This document shows, in pieces, positions 49,933-59,276 of a stretch of 64,000 bases of DNA. A model generated the notes under the pieces. The model saw only the letters and a list, made by a program, of their open reading frames with translations. It did not search any database and was not told where the DNA came from. The position numbers and the translations under genes were made by a program. The DNA comes from Actinomadura harenae (lineage in GTDB: Bacteria; Actinomycetota; Actinomycetes; Streptosporangiales; Streptosporangiaceae). Each line of letters begins with the position of its first letter. The stretch's first letter is position 1. The stretch is from positions 1 through 64,000 of the forward strand of contig NZ_RFFG01000025.1 in NCBI RefSeq assembly GCF_003696215.1, read 5' to 3'.

Positions 49933-51243
49933 GTGTCGGGTCGTATCAACCGAGTTGCGACGATCAGCCTGCATACTTCGCCCCTGGATCAACCGGGCAC
50001 GGGCGACGCGGGCGGCATGAACGTCTACGTCGTCGAGACCGCGAAACGGCTGGCGGAGCGGGGTGTCGAGGTCGACGTCTTCACCCGCGCGACCTCCCGG
50101 GCCCTGCCGCCCGTCACCGAGCTGGCCCCCGGCGTCCTCGTCCGCAACGTCGTCGCCGGGCCGTTCGAGGAGCTGGACAAGGGTGAGCTGCCCCGCCACC
50201 TCTGTACGTTCACATCCGGCGTCCTGCGCGCGGAGGCCGCCTACGACCCCGGTCACTATGATCTGATTCACACCCATTACTGGCTTTCCGGCCAGGCCGG
50301 ATGGGCCGCCAAGCGCCGCTGGGGCGTCCCGCTCGTCCATTCCATGCACACCATGGCCAAGGTCAAGAACGCCGCCCTCGCCGCCGGGGACGCCCCCGAG
50401 CCCGCCCTCCGCGTGAACGGCGAGCAGCAGATCGTCGACACCGCCGACCACCTCGTCGCCAACACCGCGAAGGAGACCCGCGAACTCGCCGGTCTCTACG
50501 CCGCCGACCCGTCCCGCATCGCGACCGTCAGCCCCGGCGTGGACCTGTCCCTGTTCCGCCCCGAGTCGCCCGTGATCGCCCGCGGCACCGGCCTGCTCCC
50601 GCACCGCACCGGGCCCGCGCGCCGCCGCCTCGGCCTGCCCCGGGACGCCTTCGTCCTGCTGTTCGTCGGCCGGATCCAGCCGCTCAAGGCCCCCGACGTG
50701 CTGCTTCGCGCCGTCGCGCTCATGCTCCACCAGGAACCGGCGCTGCGCTCCAAGATCGTCGTCGCGGTCGTCGGCGGGCCTTCCGGGTCCGGACGGTCCC
50801 GTCCCGAGGGCCTCCAGCGGCTCGCCGCCGAGCTCGGGATCGCCGACGTCGTCCGGTTCGAGCCGCCCTGTCCGCAGCGCGAGCTCGCCGAGTGGTACCG
50901 GGCCGCGGACGTCACGGTCGTGCCGTCCCACAACGAGTCGTTCGGGCTGGTCGCGGTCGAGTCGCAGGCGTGCGGGACGCCCGTCGTGGCCGCCGCCGTC
51001 GGCGGATTGCAGACCGCCGTGAAGAACGGCGAGTCCGGCGTCCTGATCGACGGGCACGACCCCGCCGACTACGCGTCCGTCCTGCGCCGCCTGTACGCCG
51101 AGCCCGGCACCCACCTCCGGCTCGCGCGCGGCGCGGTCCGGCACGCGCAGGCGTTCGGCTGGGACGCGACCGTGGACCGCCTGCTCGAGGTGTATACCGG
51201 TGCGACGACCCGCGAGGCGATGGTGAAGGAGATGGCCCGTTGA
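49933..51243 (+). CDS. mshA: D-inositol-3-phosphate glycosyltransferase (mycothiol synthesis)
   Basis: MshA transfers GlcNAc from UDP-GlcNAc to 1L-myo-inositol-1-phosphate, the first step of mycothiol synthesis. The 436-residue GT-B enzyme has the family start [61 protein letters not shown], and the GT4 motif [23 protein letters not shown] 49933 is chosen because CCGGAGGTGG ends seven bases upstream. The downstream gene overlaps its stop. Confidence 0.96.
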   Translation: MSGRINRVATISLHTSPLDQPGTGDAGGMNVYVVETAKRLAERGVEVDVFTRATSRALPPVTELAPGVLVRNVVAGPFEELDKGELPRHLCTFTSGVLRAEAAYDPGHYDLIHTHYWLSGQAGWAAKRRWGVPLVHSMHTMAKVKNAALAAGDAPEPALRVNGEQQIVDTADHLVANTAKETRELAGLYAADPSRIATVSPGVDLSLFRPESPVIARGTGLLPHRTGPARRRLGLPRDAFVLLFVGRIQPLKAPDVLLRAVALMLHQEPALRSKIVVAVVGGPSGSGRSRPEGLQRLAAELGIADVVRFEPPCPQRELAEWYRAADVTVVPSHNESFGLVAVESQACGTPVVAAAVGGLQTAVKNGESGVLIDGHDPADYASVLRRLYAEPGTHLRLARGAVRHAQAFGWDATVDRLLEVYTGATTREAMVKEMAR

Positions 51244-51776
51244 GCCACGGCGAGCAGCCGACCCCGGCGGACGACCCGACCCCGGGGGACGACCCGGTCA
51301 CGGTGATCGAGGAGGCGCTCCGGTCCTCCGAGCTGGAGTACAGCGTCCCGCGCGAGGGCGCGTTCTTCGTGAAGCTGCCCGGCCAGCACAAGCTCGCCAC
51401 CATGACGTGGCTGATCGTCGGCGACCACAGCCTGCACGTCGAGGCGTTCTTCTGCCGCCAGCCGGACGAGAACCACGCCGACTTCTACCGGTTCCTCCTC
51501 GAGCGCAACGGCCGCATGTACGGCATGTCGTTCGCGCTGGACGAGACCGGCGACGTCTACATCGTCGGCCGCCTCCCGCTCCACTCGGTCACCGCGGACG
51601 AGATCGACCGGCTCCTCGGCTGCGTCCTCACCTACTCGGACGAGAACTTCGACAAGGCCCTGGAACGCGGCTTCAAGACCTCCATCCAGAAGGAGTGGGA
51701 CTGGCGGGTCAAGCGAGGCGAGTCCCTGGCGAACCTGCGCGCCTTCGCGTCCTTCGCCGACCCCGCCAACCGCTGA
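51240..51776 (+). CDS. YbjN domain-containing protein
   Basis: The 178-residue protein has the YbjN (type III secretion chaperone-like) fold: [60 protein letters not shown], and a helical end. Its role is unknown, but it follows mshA in many actinobacteria. It starts at TTG 51240, overlapping the mshA stop as TTGA, with AAGGAG eight bases upstream. A later GTG is possible, but this overlap favours coupling. Confidence 0.87.
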   Translation: MSHGEQPTPADDPTPGDDPVTVIEEALRSSELEYSVPREGAFFVKLPGQHKLATMTWLIVGDHSLHVEAFFCRQPDENHADFYRFLLERNGRMYGMSFALDETGDVYIVGRLPLHSVTADEIDRLLGCVLTYSDENFDKALERGFKTSIQKEWDWRVKRGESLANLRAFASFADPANR

Positions 51777-51939
51777 CCCCACCCGCACCCGCACCGTGCC
51801 CGCCGACCCGGGCGGGCCGTGCCCGCCGATGGCCGCCGACCGTTGATCTTCCGGCGGCCGCGGAGCGCCTGACCTGCGGGCCTCCGGCCTCCGGCCTCGC
51901 GGACGGACCGCCCGGAGAGGCCCGCTAGGCTCTGATGCC

Positions 51940-52719
51940 ATGGCGACCCTGGTTTTGCTGCGGCACGGCGAGAGTGTGTGGAACGCGGAGAACCTGTTCA
52001 CCGGCTGGGTGGACGTGGACCTCTCCGCCAAGGGCGAGAGCGAGGCGACGCGCGGCGGCGACCTGCTGCTCGACGCCGACATCACCCCTGACGTGGTGCA
52101 CACCTCACTGCTGAAGCGGGCCATCCGCACGGCGAACATCGCGCTGGACGTCGCGGACCTGCTGTGGATCCCGGTCCGCCGGTCCTGGCGGCTCAACGAG
52201 CGCCACTACGGCGCGCTCCAGGGCAAGAACAAGGCCCAGACGCGCGACGAGTACGGCGAGGACCAGTTCATGGTCTGGCGCCGCTCGTACGACACCCCGC
52301 CGCCGCCGATCAAGGACGACGACCCGCTGTCCCAGGTCAACGACCTGCGGTACGCGTCCCTGCCGTCCGAGTTGATCCCGCGCACCGAGTGCCTCGCGGA
52401 CGTCGTGGACCGCCTGCTGCCCTACTGGTACGACGCGATCGTCCCGGACCTGGCGAACGGCGGCACCGTCATGGTCACCGCCCACGGCAACTCGCTGCGC
52501 GCCCTGGTCAAGCACCTGGACGGCGTCTCCGACGAGGACATCGTCGGCCTGAACATCCCCACCGGCATCCCGCTGGTGTACGAGCTCGACGACGACTTCG
52601 CCCCGCTGAAGCGCGGCGGCGAGTACCTCGACCCGGCCGCCGCCAAGGCCGCCATCGAGGCCGTCAAGAACCAGGGCGCGAACAAGAACAAGAACCAGGG
52701 CGCGAACAAGAAGAAGTAG
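51940..52719 (+). CDS. gpmA: 2,3-bisphosphoglycerate-dependent phosphoglycerate mutase
   Basis: This glycolytic enzyme interconverts 3- and 2-phosphoglycerate through a phospho-His. The 259-residue product has the RHGE catalytic motif ([20 protein letters not shown]), [14 protein letters not shown], and the second His in [11 protein letters not shown]. The body is complete. The C-terminus carries a short Asn/Lys-rich repeat ([17 protein letters not shown]) that looks like a small duplication. A terminator shared with convergent phoU follows. Confidence 0.96.
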   Translation: MATLVLLRHGESVWNAENLFTGWVDVDLSAKGESEATRGGDLLLDADITPDVVHTSLLKRAIRTANIALDVADLLWIPVRRSWRLNERHYGALQGKNKAQTRDEYGEDQFMVWRRSYDTPPPPIKDDDPLSQVNDLRYASLPSELIPRTECLADVVDRLLPYWYDAIVPDLANGGTVMVTAHGNSLRALVKHLDGVSDEDIVGLNIPTGIPLVYELDDDFAPLKRGGEYLDPAAAKAAIEAVKNQGANKNKNQGANKKK

Positions 52720-52732
52720 CCGGAGAACGTCG

Positions 52733-52773
52733 AAGCCCGCCGCATCCTGCAAGAGGACGCGGCGGGCTTCTTC
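52733..52773. terminator. Bidirectional terminator between gpmA and phoU
   Basis: AAGCCCGCCGC and GCGGCGGGCTT form a perfect 11-bp stem, followed by CTTC on the plus strand. Confidence 0.85.
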
Positions 52774-52806
52774 ACGCCGGACCCCACCCGGGGACCGGCG
52801 GATCCG

Positions 52807-53469
52807 TCAGCCGGCGTCGATGATCTCCTGGGGACGCTGCCCCGTGACCAGGTAGACGACGTTCTCCGCGACGTGGACGGCGTGGTCGGCGAACCGCTCG
52901 AAGTACCGTCCGGCCAGGGTGATGTCGACCGCGGGCTCGACGCCGTGCTTCCACTTGGGGGAGAGCAGCAGGTCGAACAGGCGGCGATGCAGCCGGTCCA
53001 TGGCGTCGTCGTCGGCGTCGAGCTCCAGGCCCATCTCGACGTCCCGGGACGCGATCACCGAGCCCGCCTTGGCGATCATGCGCTCGGCGACCTGGCCCAT
53101 CTCCAGCACCGTGGACTGGAGCTCCGGCGGGACGGCCGACTCCGGGTGCCGGCGGCGGGCCGTCTTGGCGATGTGCGCGGCCAGGTCGCCCATGCGCTCC
53201 AGGTCGCTGCTCATCCGCAGCGTGGTGACCAGGGTGCGCAGGTCGCCGGCGACCGGCTGCTGCCGGGCCATCAGGTCGAACACCGTCTCCTCGATGTCCG
53301 CGTCGATCTTGTTGATCCGCTCGTCGGCGGTGATGACCTCCTCGGCCAGCCGGAGGTCGGAGTCCAGCAGCGCGGTCACCGCGCGGGACATCGCCGACCG
53401 GACCAGGCGGGTCATCTCGACCAGCTTGTCGGCGAGGGAGTCGAGTTCCTCGTGGTAGACGTCACGCAA
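52807..53469 (-). CDS. phoU: Phosphate signalling regulator PhoU
   Basis: PhoU dampens the phosphate two-component system and Pst uptake under phosphate-replete conditions. The 220-residue all-helical protein has both PhoU repeats with metal-cluster motifs (RINKIDADIEETVFDLMARQ; MSSDLERMGDLAAHIAKTAR; GRYFERFADHAVHVAENVVY). The start is TTG 53469, giving RDVYHEELDSL, the same beginning as actinobacterial homologues that read MRDAYHEELD. GAGGATC lies just upstream. It is divergent from senX3-regX3 across a PHO box. Confidence 0.93.
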   Translation of the reverse strand: MRDVYHEELDSLADKLVEMTRLVRSAMSRAVTALLDSDLRLAEEVITADERINKIDADIEETVFDLMARQQPVAGDLRTLVTTLRMSSDLERMGDLAAHIAKTARRRHPESAVPPELQSTVLEMGQVAERMIAKAGSVIASRDVEMGLELDADDDAMDRLHRRLFDLLLSPKWKHGVEPAVDITLAGRYFERFADHAVHVAENVVYLVTGQRPQEIIDAG

Positions 53470-53676
53470 TTGAAGATCCTCGGGTTTCGGGGAGGGCCGG
53501 GCCCGCGGGGGTCCGGCCGGGTCGTGCAGGGGGCGGTGGCGCCGCCCGCTCGGGTGTCTCGGGCGTCTGCGCGGAGTCCCGGAGCGGGTCTCCGCCGGGT
53601 GCCGCGCACGGGTCCCGTCCCCCGGACGGTCCGAGGCGCGGGGCGTACTCGCCCACGCCACACCCTGCCCGATCGG

Positions 53677-53705
53677 TGTGAACCCATACGGATGAAGAGG
53701 TGAAC
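53677..53705 (-). promoter_or_regulatory. PHO box in the phoU/senX3 divergent promoter
   Basis: On the minus strand GTTCACC (53705-53699) and GTTCACA (53683-53677) are exactly 22 bp apart, with a degenerate CATCCGTATGG unit between. This equals three 11-bp direct-repeat units as bound by PhoP/RegX3-type regulators. It is probably autoregulatory for both transcripts. Confidence 0.7.
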
Positions 53706-53778
53706 ATTGGGCTAACGGCTCACGCGGCGGCACCCCCATGGTGTGGGGCGGCCTCGTTCGCCACCTACGATCCAAGAT

Positions 53779-55080
53779 GTGGAGGTCGAGGTTGTCGCAG
53801 GTCTGACCGGGCTCGCCGGGCTCGCGATCGGACTCGCGACGGGATTGGCGGTACGGGTGAGCGAGCGTGCCCAGCGGACCGTGCCCCCGGCGCAGCCCCA
53901 GGGTGGGCTGCCGCCGGGGATAGCGTCGGTGCTGAGCGTCCTGAGATCGTCGGCGGTCGTCGTGGACGCCGAGGACCGGGTGGTGCGCGCCAGCTCGGCC
54001 GCCCGCGCGTTCGGGCTGGTCAGTGATGACCGGCTGGTCGTGGACGAGTTGCTCGCGATGGCCCGGCTCGCCCGGCGCGACGGGGAGATCCGGGAGACCG
54101 AGATCCAGGTCGGGCCGTCCCGGTCGCGCTCGCGCGCCGAGGGCCGCTGGTTCGCGGTCCGGGTCGCGCCGCTGGGCTCGCACGGCCTGGTGCTCGTCCT
54201 CGCCGAGGACCTCACCGAGATGCGCCGCGTCGAGGCCATCCGCCGCGACTTCGTCGCCAACGTCAGCCACGAGCTGAAGACCCCGGTCGGCGCGCTGTCG
54301 CTGCTCGCCGAGACCGTGGACGCCGCGGCCGACGACCCCGAGGCCGTCCGCCGGTTCGCCGGGCGGATGCAGCACGAGTCGGTCCGCCTCACCAACCTCG
54401 TCCAGGACCTCATGACCCTCTCCCGCATCCAGGGCGAGGAACCGCTGGACGACCTGCACCCCGTCGAGCTCGACACGGTGATCGACGAGTCGCTCGACCG
54501 CTCGCAGATCCGCGCGGGGTCCAAGAACATCGAGCTGATCGCCGGCGGACGGCACGGCTTCCGGGTGCGCGGCGACGAGGAACTGCTGGTCACCGCGCTG
54601 CGCAACCTGATCGACAACGCCGTCGCCTACAGCCCCGAGAACACCCGCGTGGTGGTCGCGACCCGGCAGACCGACGACCAGAACGTCGAGATCACCGTCA
54701 CCGACCAGGGCATCGGCATCCCCGACGGCGACCTGGAACGGATCTTCGAGCGGTTCTACCGGGTGGACCCCGCGCGGTCCCGGCAGACCGGCGGCACCGG
54801 GCTCGGCCTGGCCATCGTCAAGCACGTCACCAGCAAGCACGGCGGCGAGGTCACGGTCTGGAGCAAGGAGGGGTCCGGCTCGACGTTCACCCTCCGCCTG
54901 CCGCTGCTGAACCCCTCCGCCCCGCCGGTCTCCGCCGGCACCGAGACCCCCAGTGACGTCCCCGGCGACCCCGGCGACGCGGGCCGCGGCCCGGACACGC
55001 CACGTCCGGACGCGGGCGCCCTGTCGGTCGCCCTCGGCCTCACTCCATCCCACCCGACCCCCGAGGACCGGACGCGATGA
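53779..55080 (+). CDS. senX3: Phosphate-sensing histidine kinase SenX3
   Basis: SenX3 with RegX3 forms the actinobacterial phosphate starvation system. The 433-residue kinase has one N-terminal membrane helix (AGLTGLAGLAIGLATGLAV) and a PAS-like domain (IASVLSVLRSSAVVVDAEDR). HisKA has the phospho-His in FVANVSHELKTPVGALSLLA. HATPase_c blocks are NLIDNAVAYSPENT, TDQGIGIPDGDLERIFERFY and TGGTGLGLAIVKHV. The Pro-rich tail is long. GTG 53779 is chosen. The regX3 gene follows after 40 bp. Confidence 0.93.
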   Translation: MEVEVVAGLTGLAGLAIGLATGLAVRVSERAQRTVPPAQPQGGLPPGIASVLSVLRSSAVVVDAEDRVVRASSAARAFGLVSDDRLVVDELLAMARLARRDGEIRETEIQVGPSRSRSRAEGRWFAVRVAPLGSHGLVLVLAEDLTEMRRVEAIRRDFVANVSHELKTPVGALSLLAETVDAAADDPEAVRRFAGRMQHESVRLTNLVQDLMTLSRIQGEEPLDDLHPVELDTVIDESLDRSQIRAGSKNIELIAGGRHGFRVRGDEELLVTALRNLIDNAVAYSPENTRVVVATRQTDDQNVEITVTDQGIGIPDGDLERIFERFYRVDPARSRQTGGTGLGLAIVKHVTSKHGGEVTVWSKEGSGSTFTLRLPLLNPSAPPVSAGTETPSDVPGDPGDAGRGPDTPRPDAGALSVALGLTPSHPTPEDRTR

Positions 55081-55120
55081 GATCCGCGCTCAGGCCCAGA
55101 ACCGCCCGGGAGGCAACACC

Positions 55121-55804
55121 GTGACCCGTGTGCTCGTCGTGGAGGACGAGGAGTCCTTCAGTGACGCCCTGTCGTACACCCTGCGCAAGGAGGGTTTCGA
55201 GGTCGCCGTCGCGGCCACCGGCCCGGACGCGCTGGACATCTTCGAGCGCAACGGCGCCGACCTCGTCCTGCTCGACCTGATGCTGCCGGGCCTGCCCGGC
55301 ACCGAGGTGTGCCGCGAGCTGCGCGCCAAGTCCAACGTCCCGGTCATCATGCTCACCGCCAAGGACAGCGAGGTCGACAAGGTCGTCGGCCTGGAGCTGG
55401 GCGCGGACGACTACGTCACCAAGCCCTTCTCGACCCGCGAGCTGATCGCCCGCATGCGCGCCGTCCTGCGCCGCCAGGGCGACGCGGGCGAGGAGCTCGC
55501 CCCCGCCGTCCTGGAGGCCGGCCCCGTCCGCATGGACGTCGAACGCCACGTCGTGAGCGTCAACAGCGGCTCGGTCCAGCTGCCCCTCAAGGAGTTCGAG
55601 CTCCTCGAGGTCCTGCTCCGCAACGCGGGACGCGTCCTGACCCGCATGCAGCTCATCGACCGCGTCTGGGGCGCCGACTACGTCGGCGACACCAAGACCC
55701 TCGACGTCCACATCAAGCGCCTCCGCGCCAAGATCGAGGACGCCCCGTCCACCCCGCGGCACATCGTCACCGTCCGCGGCCTCGGCTACAAGTTCGAGCC
55801 CTAA
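55121..55804 (+). CDS. regX3: Phosphate response regulator RegX3
   Basis: An OmpR-type response regulator of 227 residues and the partner of SenX3. The receiver domain shows VLVVEDEESFSDALSYTLRK, phospho-acceptor Asp in DLVLLDLMLPGLPG, and Lys in DDYVTKPFSTREL. The C-terminal winged helix reads PLKEFELLEVLLRNAGRVLT and TKTLDVHIKRLRAKIE, ending GLGYKFEP. GTG 55121 has GGGAGG upstream. The operon ends at a strong terminator. Confidence 0.95.
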   Translation: MTRVLVVEDEESFSDALSYTLRKEGFEVAVAATGPDALDIFERNGADLVLLDLMLPGLPGTEVCRELRAKSNVPVIMLTAKDSEVDKVVGLELGADDYVTKPFSTRELIARMRAVLRRQGDAGEELAPAVLEAGPVRMDVERHVVSVNSGSVQLPLKEFELLEVLLRNAGRVLTRMQLIDRVWGADYVGDTKTLDVHIKRLRAKIEDAPSTPRHIVTVRGLGYKFEP

Positions 55805-55817
55805 CCGCCAGGGATCC

Positions 55818-55850
55818 AAGGCCGTAGGCATCCGCCTGCGGCCTTTTCCT
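55818..55850 (+). terminator. Terminator after senX3-regX3
   Basis: AAGGCCGTAGGC and GCCTGCGGCCTT pair (one mismatch) around ATCC, followed by TTCC. Confidence 0.85.
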
Positions 55851-55865
55851 TTCCCGGACATGGAA

Positions 55866-55907
55866 AAACGGCCCGGCTGCGTCCTGAGGACGCGGCGCGG
55901 GCCGTTT
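55866..55907 (-). terminator. Terminator after the PCuAC-like lipoprotein gene
   Basis: AAACGGCCCG and CGGGCCGTTT form the outer stem of a long hairpin with inner GCGTCC/GGACGC. On the minus strand it lies 16 bp past the lipoprotein stop. Confidence 0.75.
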
Positions 55908-55922
55908 CGGTTGGTTCCGGGG

Positions 55923-56909
55923 TCAGGCGGCGGGGGTCTGGGTGCCCTCGGGCTCGCCGGACGCGGTCGGGTCGGCCGAGCCGGACGGCCCGGTGCCCGG
56001 GCTGCTCGACCCACCGGCCGGGGTCGTCGCCTCACCGCTGCCGCTGGGGGACGCCGTCGGGACCGGGGTGAACGGCGTCCCCGGGCTGACCGCGACGTAG
56101 GTGCTGAACTCGTTCTGCTGCGGGATGACCGGGATGGAGAGCGTGATCGAGCCCGCCTGCTCGAACTGCAGCGTGACCTTGATCGACTCGCCGCCGAGGA
56201 GCTGCTTGCTCGCCTGGGTCAGGACGACCAGGGGGCCCTTGGCGCCGGTGGCCGGGGTGGTCTCACCGGTCGCGGAGGTGGACGGCGCGCCGCTCGGAGT
56301 CCCCGTGGCGGACGTGCTCGGCGCTCCGGACGGCTGCTCGCTCGGCGTCCCCGACGGGTGCCCGCTCGGGGCGCCGGACGCGGGGGTGCTCGGGGTCCCG
56401 GTCGTCGTGCCGGTGCCGGGCTTGCCCGACTTCGTGGTGACCGGCTTGGTCGGGGCGCCCGACGGGGTTCCGTGGCCCGCCGCGGGGGTCGTGTGACCCG
56501 CCGTGGCCGCGCCGAGCAGGGACACCGCGGTGCCCATGCCCTTCTCCTTCGCCGCGGGCAGCGCCACGCCGTTGGCGGCGATCTTGGCCTGGCCGAACTC
56601 GGGCGCGCTGACCGAGACGAGCCGGTCGGCGCGTCCGGGCACCTCGTTGATCAGCGTCGCGTACAGCGGGACGGACGACCCGGCGGGCAGCGCCTTGGCC
56701 GGCTCGGGGCCGAGCAGGAACATGTTCCGGATGCTGACCTGCGGCTTGGCCGCGTCGGTCTTGGGCACCCAGGCGTTCACGCCCTCGGTGAGCTGCGTCG
56801 GCGCCGCGGTCTGAGGCTCCTCGCCGGCGCCGCAGCCGGAGAGCACCGGCGCCATGGCGACGGCGCCCGCGAAGGCGAGCGCGACCACTCGACGGCTGTT
56901 TCGGATCAC
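55923..56909 (-). CDS. Lipoprotein with PCuAC-like domain and Ser/Thr/Pro-rich insertion
   Basis: From GTG 56909 (GAGGAG upstream) the 328-residue product has a lipoprotein signal, VVALAFAGAVAMAPVLSGC, with the acylated Cys after SG. The flanking parts (VSIRNMFLLGPEP, VPLYATLINEVPGRADRLVS, and LLGGESIKVTLQFEQAGSIT) resemble the copper chaperone PCuAC fold (DUF461). The Met/His copper ligands are not evident. Between them lies a long low-complexity stretch of GTPSGAPS-type repeats, with a second such stretch at the end. It is exposed on the outer face of the membrane. Its role is unknown. Confidence 0.75.
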   Translation of the reverse strand: MIRNSRRVVALAFAGAVAMAPVLSGCGAGEEPQTAAPTQLTEGVNAWVPKTDAAKPQVSIRNMFLLGPEPAKALPAGSSVPLYATLINEVPGRADRLVSVSAPEFGQAKIAANGVALPAAKEKGMGTAVSLLGAATAGHTTPAAGHGTPSGAPTKPVTTKSGKPGTGTTTGTPSTPASGAPSGHPSGTPSEQPSGAPSTSATGTPSGAPSTSATGETTPATGAKGPLVVLTQASKQLLGGESIKVTLQFEQAGSITLSIPVIPQQNEFSTYVAVSPGTPFTPVPTASPSGSGEATTPAGGSSSPGTGPSGSADPTASGEPEGTQTPAA

Positions 56910-57101
56910 GGCGACGATCTCCTCGGGAAAGGGGTTTGAAGCGGATGGGGGGTTCGGCGGGCCGAACGCCGAAGGCAGCCTAGCGATCCCGAGGGCGTGA
57001 TACAGATCCGGGGTCCCGTTCACGGGGATGCGCCATTTCGCGCGGGACCGCCGAGCCCCCACCGGACGCCGAGGTCGTCCGGTGGCCGTCGTCGGCCTTG
57101 T

Positions 57102-57869
57102 CTAGTGGCCGCCGTCCGGGGCGGCGGCCTTGATCAGGTCGGTCAGCTCGGGCCCCGCCTGCGCGGACGGGCGGACGTCCGAGACGACGCCGTCGTTGCC
57201 GACGAACACGGCGGTGAGGCCGATGGCGGGATGCCCGTTCTGGTTCGCGTAGTCCTTGGCCAGGACGCCGGTCAGATCGTCCAGGACGATCGGGTCGCCG
57301 TCGTGCGCGGTGCCCGCGAGCGCGCGCAGGGACTTGATCGTCTCGTTGCCGGACGCCGTGGACCCGCGCCGGTCGGCGACGAGCCACATCTTGAAGCGGA
57401 GGTCCTGGGTGCGCTTGGCGAGATCGGCGACCACGGCCGAGCAGGAGCACTTGGGCGAGACGATCGCGATCACCCCGGGCCGCAGGTCGCGCAGGCTCGT
57501 CCGGTCCTTGGCCGGCGGCTGGGTGACGTCCCCGGTGGGAAGGTAGCCGCCCTTCTGCCCTTCGGGCGCGGACGGGTGCGGGGCGAGCGCGACGTGGGTC
57601 GGCCGCGGTTCCGGACGGGTGCCGAGCGCGGTCATCAGCAGCCCGCTGACCAGCGCGATCAGTAGCGCGCCGGTGATGATCGGAATGGCCACGCCGAACC
57701 GGGCGAACGGACCGGCGAGGCGGCGGTAGCGGGCACGGCGCCGGAGCTGGCGCTGTTCACGGTGGTAGGCGATGACGTCGCGGTCCAGCTCGCGGGCGTC
57801 GTCGGGCACCACGACATCGACGTGGGGGAGTCCGTGGTCGTCATGCTCGGGATCGCCGTCTGGCCTCAC
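57102..57869 (-). CDS. Membrane-anchored thioredoxin-like CxC protein
   Basis: The 255-residue product has a cytosolic charged N-part (VIAYHREQRQLRRRARYRRL), one membrane helix (FGVAIPIITGALLIALVSGL), and an extracytoplasmic domain of thioredoxin-like appearance. The strand-motif VIAIVSPKCSCSAVVADLAK has two Cys as CSC, where thioredoxins have CxxC. Late elements AVFVGNDGVVSD also fit. It may act in extracytoplasmic thiol chemistry (inference). GTG 57869 has GAGAGGTG upstream. It is adjacent to the lipoprotein gene and divergent from carD. Confidence 0.7.
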   Translation of the reverse strand: MRPDGDPEHDDHGLPHVDVVVPDDARELDRDVIAYHREQRQLRRRARYRRLAGPFARFGVAIPIITGALLIALVSGLLMTALGTRPEPRPTHVALAPHPSAPEGQKGGYLPTGDVTQPPAKDRTSLRDLRPGVIAIVSPKCSCSAVVADLAKRTQDLRFKMWLVADRRGSTASGNETIKSLRALAGTAHDGDPIVLDDLTGVLAKDYANQNGHPAIGLTAVFVGNDGVVSDVRPSAQAGPELTDLIKAAAPDGGH

Positions 57870-58291
57870 ACCGCACCTCTCCTGACCTGTCCTGTCTACC
57901 CCTGTTCGCCGGAACGCCCCTGCCTGTTCCATCCCTTTCGATCTTTATCGATCGCTTTGTACCCGCGCCGCCCGGCATGTTCACCTCCCAGTATGGGCCG
58001 CGGTGCGCGACCTGACAGGGGTCGGCGGCAGAACACCGTGAAATGGCCGGACCGTGCCTTCGAGACCTTTTCGTGATCATGCCCGGACGTGCGGTGACAA
58101 GGGGTGATGCCCTGTCGGGCCCGGGCGTGGCGAAACCTCCGTCCGACCCGGTAAACGTGACTGGACGGCACTATCAAGGCGCTTTGTCAAGGTCCCAATT
58201 AGGGGGTTGACCTGCGGATTTGTCGCGAACGTCGGTGCGGTCACCCCGAGGTCCGTGCTACCCTGGTTCTAGCGGAAGGGGTACTTGTCAC
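57870..58291. promoter_or_regulatory. Divergent promoter region upstream of carD
   Basis: A 422-bp non-coding stretch. TTGACC (58207-58212) and TACCCT (58259-58264) are promoter-like elements but do not form one standard -35/-10 pair. GCGGAAGGGG supplies the carD ribosome site. No other gene is visible. Confidence 0.5.
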
Positions 58292-58774
58292 ATGACTTTC
58301 CAGGTCGGCGACACCGTCGTCTACCCCCACCATGGGGCTGCTCGGATCGAGGCCATCGAGACTCGCACCATCAAGGGTGAGGAAAGGACCTACCTGGTCC
58401 TGAAGGTCGACAAGGGCGACCTGACGGTTCAGGTTCCGGTCGAGAACGTCGAGGACGTCGGCGTGCGCGACGTCGTCGGTCAGGAGGGCCTGGAGAAGGT
58501 GTTCGAGGTGCTGCGCGCACCCTACACCGAGGAGCCCACCAACTGGTCGCGCCGCTACAAGGCCAACCTGGAGAAGCTCGCCTCCGGTGACGTCAACAAG
58601 GTCGCCGAGGTCGTGCGCGATCTCTGGCGTCGCGACAAGGAGCGCGGGCTCTCGGCGGGCGAGAAGCGCATGCTCGCCAAGGCCCGGCAGATCCTGGTCA
58701 GCGAGCTCGCGCTCGCGGAGAAGACCAACGAGGACAAGGCGGAGGCCCTCCTCGACGAGGTGCTGGCCAGCTGA
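58292..58774 (+). CDS. carD: CarD-family RNA polymerase-binding regulator
   Basis: CarD stabilises open promoter complexes at rRNA and many housekeeping promoters by binding the RNA polymerase beta subunit. The 160-residue protein has the Tudor-like RNAP-interaction domain ([20 protein letters not shown] to [14 protein letters not shown]). The helical DNA-binding domain follows, with the conserved Trp in [20 protein letters not shown]. Length matches mycobacterial CarD. The ispF gene begins four bases after its stop, as in many actinobacteria. Confidence 0.96.
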   Translation: MTFQVGDTVVYPHHGAARIEAIETRTIKGEERTYLVLKVDKGDLTVQVPVENVEDVGVRDVVGQEGLEKVFEVLRAPYTEEPTNWSRRYKANLEKLASGDVNKVAEVVRDLWRRDKERGLSAGEKRMLAKARQILVSELALAEKTNEDKAEALLDEVLAS

Positions 58775-58778
58775 TCAG

Positions 58779-59276
58779 GTGACTCATCAGCTTCCACGGG
58801 TGGGCGTCGGAACCGACGTCCACCCGTTCGCTTCCCACGACCGTCCCCTCTGGGTGGCGGGGCTCGAATGGCCCGGCGAGGGCCCCGGCCTCGCCGGTCA
58901 CTCCGACGGCGACGTGGCCGCGCACGCCATCTGCGACGCGCTGCTGTCCGCCTGTTCCCTCGGCGACCTCGGCAAGGTCTTCGGCACGTCCGACCCTCGC
59001 TGGTCCGGCGCGTCCGGTGTGACGCTGCTGCGCGAGACCGCCCGCCTGGTGGACGAGGCGGGCTGGCTCATCGGCAACGTCGCCGTCCAGGTCATCGGCA
59101 ACCGCCCCAAGATCGGCAAACGCCGAGACGAGGCCGCCAAGACCCTCTCGGAAGCCCTGAGCGGCGCCCCCGTCAGCGTCTCCGCCACCACCACCGACGG
59201 CCTGGGCCTGACCGGTCGAGGCGAAGGCCTGGCCGCCCTGGCCAACGCCCTCGTCTACCCCAAGCCCGTCAACTAA
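58779..59276 (+). CDS. ispF: 2-C-methyl-D-erythritol 2,4-cyclodiphosphate synthase
   Basis: IspF converts CDP-methylerythritol 2-phosphate to the cyclodiphosphate in the MEP isoprenoid pathway. The 165-residue enzyme has zinc ligands Asp13 and His15 in VGTDVHPF and His41 in GHSDGD. It also has the [15 protein letters not shown] block, and [16 protein letters not shown] near the end. GTG 58779 starts four bases after carD, so the two are co-transcribed. IspD is not next to it in this window. Confidence 0.95.
   Translation: MTHQLPRVGVGTDVHPFASHDRPLWVAGLEWPGEGPGLAGHSDGDVAAHAICDALLSACSLGDLGKVFGTSDPRWSGASGVTLLRETARLVDEAGWLIGNVAVQVIGNRPKIGKRRDEAAKTLSEALSGAPVSVSATTTDGLGLTGRGEGLAALANALVYPKPVN

Noticed and set aside
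52807..55053. A 748-codon leftward frame covering phoU and the complement of senX3
   Set aside because: Only its last 221 codons (phoU) show family motifs; the rest is the antisense of a well-supported kinase gene and lacks protein-like composition.
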